Shown piece by piece: positions 61,264-64,000 of a stretch of DNA of 64,000 bases (the first letter of the stretch is position 1; every line of letters begins with the position of its first letter). The notes under the pieces are model-generated. The model worked only from the letters and a program-made list of their open reading frames with translations, ran no database searches and was not told the origin of the DNA. A program made the translations under genes and the position numbers. Source of the DNA: Rhizobium gallicum bv. gallicum R602sp. GTDB taxonomy: Bacteria; Pseudomonadota; Alphaproteobacteria; Rhizobiales; Rhizobiaceae. The stretch is from the NCBI RefSeq assembly GCF_000816845.1, contig NZ_CP006880.1:310001-374000 (forward strand), read 5' to 3'.

Positions 61264-62791
61264 CTTTCCAGCCTTGGCAGCCAAAGACCTCTGCCAACTT
61301 GCTGTAATTCCATCGGTGCAGGATGCATGAATTGTAGAACGGCTTGTCACCATGGAAAACCGATGCATCGGCAAGCCATTGCTCCACGCCATAGATGCCG
61401 TTGTCCATCACGAAGATGATCGGGTTGAGATTGAAATGGGCTTGTGTCGAGAGGCATTGAGCGGTCATCTGAAACCCGCCATCTCCCGCAAAGACGATCA
61501 GCCTCTGTTTGTCTTGCTTGGCCAGCGAAACCCCGGTCGCGGCCGGGCCGATATAACCGATCGCCGAATAGGATGACTGTACGATGAAACCGCGGCGAGC
61601 ACCCACTTCAAGAAGCAGGCTCCCGAAATAATTCAAACTCGCGTCGGCACCAACGATAGTATTTCCGTCGATCTGGTGCTGAATGAAATCGTAGAAGCCC
61701 TGATATGTAATTTCGCCTGCCGGATTCACGACCGGCGCTAGCCGGGCTGTTTTCGTTGGAAGACGTTGGGCTTTGCACGTCAACCTTTTATCAATCAAGC
61801 CGTTGACGAGATCCGCCAGCGAAACCTGTGCGTTGAAGCTCGTGCCATATTTCACTGTATCCCAGGAGGCGAATGCGGTTTTATCGAGATCGATAGGCCA
61901 GCCCAAATCATTGATATCAGTCAACCAGACGCCCAGCGCCAATACGAAGTCGGAGTCTTTGACCAAAGACTGGACGTAGGGTGATGACGATTTGCCATCA
62001 AACACCCCGGCAAATTGTGCATCGTCTTCCGACAGGATGGCCTTGCTCAAGAGCTCGGTCACGTAGGGAATTTTGAGGTCTCGAATGAGCCGCTCCGCCT
62101 GATGGTGAAGGCCAAACCGGTCGACCTCGACACCGATCCAGATCAGGGGTTTGGTAGCGTTTTGCAATCTTTCGCTGATTTGCGCGATCGACTGATTGAG
62201 ACTGTCCTCGTCGGATATGACCGGCGCCGCTTTTAATGCATTCGACGGGCGCGCGCATTCCAGGTCCACCATATCCTCCAGCAACTCGATATAGACCGGA
62301 CGTCTTTCCGTGATGCACTGCGTCAGCGCATAATCTATGAGCATTGGCGCAAGATGAGGGCTATCGATGCGGACGGCAGCGGCCGTTATGTATTCGAACA
62401 CCTGAAGATCCGTTTCCCGCCCGCTGATAAAATGATGCGAACTGTAGCCGGTCTGTTCGAATGTGAGCGTTTTCTTGATGCTTGGCGCACCGTTGATCAG
62501 AACAACCGGCACTTTCTCGACGTAAGATCCGGCGATCGCATTTGTTGCGCAAAGCGCGCCTGCGGAATAGGTTACGCACAGCGCACCAATTCCTTTCAGT
62601 CTCGCATAGCCGTCAGCCGCATAACCGGCATTCAGTTCATTCACCTCTTCAATGACCTGAATATCGCTTTTCTCGACATAACTGTTCACCCATTCGATCG
62701 AATAATCGCCCGCTATGGAAAACAGGTGTCCCAGGCCCAGTTCGCGAAGTCTGTCGACCAGATATTGCCCAACCGTGTATGTCTCGTCCAT
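61136..62791 (-). CDS. ThDP-dependent 2-keto acid decarboxylase (pyruvate/indolepyruvate type)
   Basis: A complete 551-residue thiamine-diphosphate enzyme. The N-terminal PYR domain has VIEEVNELNAGYAADGYARL with the activating Glu. The middle domain begins near residue 190. The C-terminal PP domain has the ThDP motif VFAGDGGFQMTAQCLSTQAH and ends its metal-binding stretch with FVMDNGIYGVEQ. It decarboxylates a 2-keto acid such as pyruvate, indolepyruvate or phenylpyruvate to the aldehyde. The start is ATG at 62791, with GGGGAG upstream. An MBL-fold gene precedes it on the same strand, 38 bases away, so the two are probably co-transcribed. The substrate is uncertain. Confidence 0.93.
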   Translation of the reverse strand: MDETYTVGQYLVDRLRELGLGHLFSIAGDYSIEWVNSYVEKSDIQVIEEVNELNAGYAADGYARLKGIGALCVTYSAGALCATNAIAGSYVEKVPVVLINGAPSIKKTLTFEQTGYSSHHFISGRETDLQVFEYITAAAVRIDSPHLAPMLIDYALTQCITERRPVYIELLEDMVDLECARPSNALKAAPVISDEDSLNQSIAQISERLQNATKPLIWIGVEVDRFGLHHQAERLIRDLKIPYVTELLSKAILSEDDAQFAGVFDGKSSSPYVQSLVKDSDFVLALGVWLTDINDLGWPIDLDKTAFASWDTVKYGTSFNAQVSLADLVNGLIDKRLTCKAQRLPTKTARLAPVVNPAGEITYQGFYDFIQHQIDGNTIVGADASLNYFGSLLLEVGARRGFIVQSSYSAIGYIGPAATGVSLAKQDKQRLIVFAGDGGFQMTAQCLSTQAHFNLNPIIFVMDNGIYGVEQWLADASVFHGDKPFYNSCILHRWNYSKLAEVFGCQGWKVDTYGELEEAINGAKENLNSPSIIQVVVPQRSIPDNANWKAN

Positions 62792-62829
62792 GTTCCAACG
62801 GCTCCCCTGTTGACGACAATTGACGTATA

Positions 62830-63654
62830 TTAAAACTCGCTCGCGTCATCGAATAAGCGAGGTATGTATATGTCGAATATTGCGGGGCATTTTCGTTCGG
62901 GAAATCTTTCCAGCATGAAGCGTTTGAAAGTATCATTGGTGAGTCCGTCGCCGGCGGCCTCCATGGCAACGGACAAATATTCTATATTTTTGGCAAGCTC
63001 GTTTTTGTCAGCTGGAAAGCCGTGACCGGGAAGGAACAGCTCATAGTCGGACAGCAGCATACCCTGCAAAATCCCAATCCAATGCTCCATGTATTTCGTA
63101 AGGTAAAGGTGCGTTCCGCTGTAGATCAGGTCTTGCGCAATGAAAACACCCACGCCCGGAAGACCTATGGTGAGAAGAAAATCGATCTCCGTATCAACGA
63201 CTTCATCAAATACGTATTTGACTCCGTCGATGATTTCCTCGCCGGCGTGGACAGTTTTTTCGGGAATTACCAGGCTCTTCGGAGCGAGGTTGCCCATTTT
63301 CCAATGGTCATTCAGGGAATCCTTCCCATGCTGCTGCAGGAACTCTATCGTTTTCGGCAATGCATAAATCGGAATGTCGCTGAATGCGGCTCCCAGGCCG
63401 AACCAATGGTCGGGATGCCTGTGCGACAGGTAAATCCGGTCGATCTCCTTGCCGATACTGTTGGCATACTCCCTGAATTGCCGCGCATAGGGAACGAGAA
63501 ATTGCCCATCGACAAGAACAAGCTTGTTCCTGCTTTCGATTATGTGCGTTGCATTGGCGATGTTGTCATCCGTGAAAGCTGAAATGAAAGTATGAATACG
63601 GACATCGCCTGCTCGCCTGACGATTTTAATGGGATCCGGCAATTGCGCCACCAT
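62830..63654 (-). CDS. MBL-fold metallo-hydrolase
   Basis: A 274-residue metallo-beta-lactamase-fold hydrolase. The zinc motif HxHxDH is seen as YLSHRHPDHWFG (about residue 77), with later ligands in VFIAQDLIYSGTHLYLTKYM and the histidine of ELFLPGHGFPADKNE. No signal peptide is present, so it is cytoplasmic. It resembles glyoxalase II-like or quinoprotein-relay-type family members, but the substrate cannot be told. The start is ATG at 63654 after GGGAGA. It is the first gene of a two-gene operon with the keto-acid decarboxylase, which suggests work on an acyl or thioester product of the same pathway. Confidence 0.88.
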   Translation of the reverse strand: MVAQLPDPIKIVRRAGDVRIHTFISAFTDDNIANATHIIESRNKLVLVDGQFLVPYARQFREYANSIGKEIDRIYLSHRHPDHWFGLGAAFSDIPIYALPKTIEFLQQHGKDSLNDHWKMGNLAPKSLVIPEKTVHAGEEIIDGVKYVFDEVVDTEIDFLLTIGLPGVGVFIAQDLIYSGTHLYLTKYMEHWIGILQGMLLSDYELFLPGHGFPADKNELAKNIEYLSVAMEAAGDGLTNDTFKRFMLERFPERKCPAIFDIYIPRLFDDASEF

Positions 63655-63841
63655 AGGTATCTCCCTGATTGAAAGGTCGTTTGTTGAGGTTTGACGTTTA
63701 CTCGGGCAGGGCGGTCAGACAGGATTGGCCACCATGCCGTCCCCGGAGGTGCTGGATGGAGGTGCCCTTTGAGGCGCCTTCTCGGAGATGAAGGCTCCCC
63801 AGCATCCTGGAGTAGTTTCCAACATGCGCGGCTGAGCGCCA

Positions 63842-63985
63842 TCACGGATAAGATCGACGACCGTGGGAATCGATCTTTTCCTCCAATGTCTTCAGGGCGG
63901 CGCGCGCAACGTCGTAGGCGCTGTCGACGCCCGCCTCCGGCGCGTCCTCATCGGGCCGCCAGAAGCGTCTGCGCGTCATTCTCAT
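63842..63985 (-). CDS. Possible small protein at the window edge
   Basis: A 47-codon frame, MRMTRRRFWRPDEDAPEAGV then DSAYDVARAALKTLEEKIDS, with GAGAG upstream of ATG 63985 and a second ATG two codons later. The helical charged composition looks natural, but no family was recognised. It lies upstream of the MBL gene on the same strand. The bases between 63655 and 63841 hold nothing recognisable. Confidence 0.35.
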   Translation of the reverse strand: MRMTRRRFWRPDEDAPEAGVDSAYDVARAALKTLEEKIDSHGRRSYP

Positions 63986-64000
63986 CGAGCTCTCGAAGGG

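Noticed and set aside
1-64000. CRISPR arrays, prophage structural genes, rRNA operons and replication origins.
   Set aside because: No regularly spaced repeats, capsid or tail proteins, rRNA-like sequence or repABC-type genes were seen on either strand.

Overview
The window looks like a high-GC accessory or plasmid-type segment of an alphaproteobacterium, most likely Rhizobiales (Mesorhizobium, Rhizobium or Phyllobacterium-like). The reasons are the dense set of solute-binding-protein importers (CUT1 and CUT2 ABC, TRAP-TAXI), sugar-acid and amino-acid catabolic genes each beside a GntR, RpiR or LacI regulator, and the GC-rich codon use. No rRNA, intact tRNA, CRISPR array, phage module or replication origin was seen. 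All assignments rest on reading translated sequence by eye; no database search was run.

Region 1 (1-8.4 kb): a CUT1 sugar ABC importer on the minus strand (ATPase cut by the window edge, two permeases, binding protein), divergent from a GntR/FCD regulator and three tandem enolase-superfamily proteins. This suggests import and dehydration of a sugar acid. Region 2 (8.5-15.5 kb): a TRAP-TAXI importer, an RpiR regulator, a class III aminotransferase and a BKACE-type beta-keto acid cleavage enzyme. Together they suggest uptake, transamination and thiolysis-like cleavage of a beta-amino acid. Region 3 (15.5-18.7 kb): an NmrA-like protein, an IS91-type transposase remnant and an SDR. Region 4 (18.7-25 kb): an inositol-type module with an IolG-like dehydrogenase, a TIM-barrel isomerase, a CUT2 importer, an HTH-only RpiR fragment and a divergent LacI regulator with a perfect palindromic operator.

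Region 5 (25-34.5 kb): a TetR-controlled RND efflux pump with a second TetR downstream, then an unusual 847-residue fusion (extended SDR, SPW, VKOR-like, SPW) and a divergent ZIP transporter. Region 6 (34.5-53.3 kb): a patchwork of small redox and stress-type genes (S41 protease, RidA, SDRs, alpha/beta hydrolase, nitrilase-like hydrolase, aldehyde dehydrogenase, NTF2-like proteins, DUF427, LysR and TetR regulators) mixed with many decayed fragments: Old Yellow Enzyme, GMC oxidoreductase, MDR reductase, MFS tail, LysR with an internal stop, frameshifted NADP oxidoreductase, ISL3 transposase tail, ABC ATPase and decarboxylase tails. This is the mark of repeated insertion, deletion and recombination.

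Region 7 (53.3-64 kb): a compact plus-strand redox operon (GST, a 688-residue FMN split-barrel / ferredoxin-reductase / 2Fe-2S fusion, an AhpD-like protein, DUF1348, a small protein) followed by LysR and a secreted alpha/beta hydrolase. After these come a ruined aldehyde dehydrogenase, a LysR tail, an intact ThDP-dependent keto-acid decarboxylase and an MBL-fold hydrolase. The strongest leads are the SDR-SPW-VKOR-SPW fusion, a roughly 50-base regulatory region duplicated at 18.0 and 25.8 kb, the BKACE/aminotransferase/TAXI cluster, and intercistronic hairpins placed identically in three unrelated importer operons.
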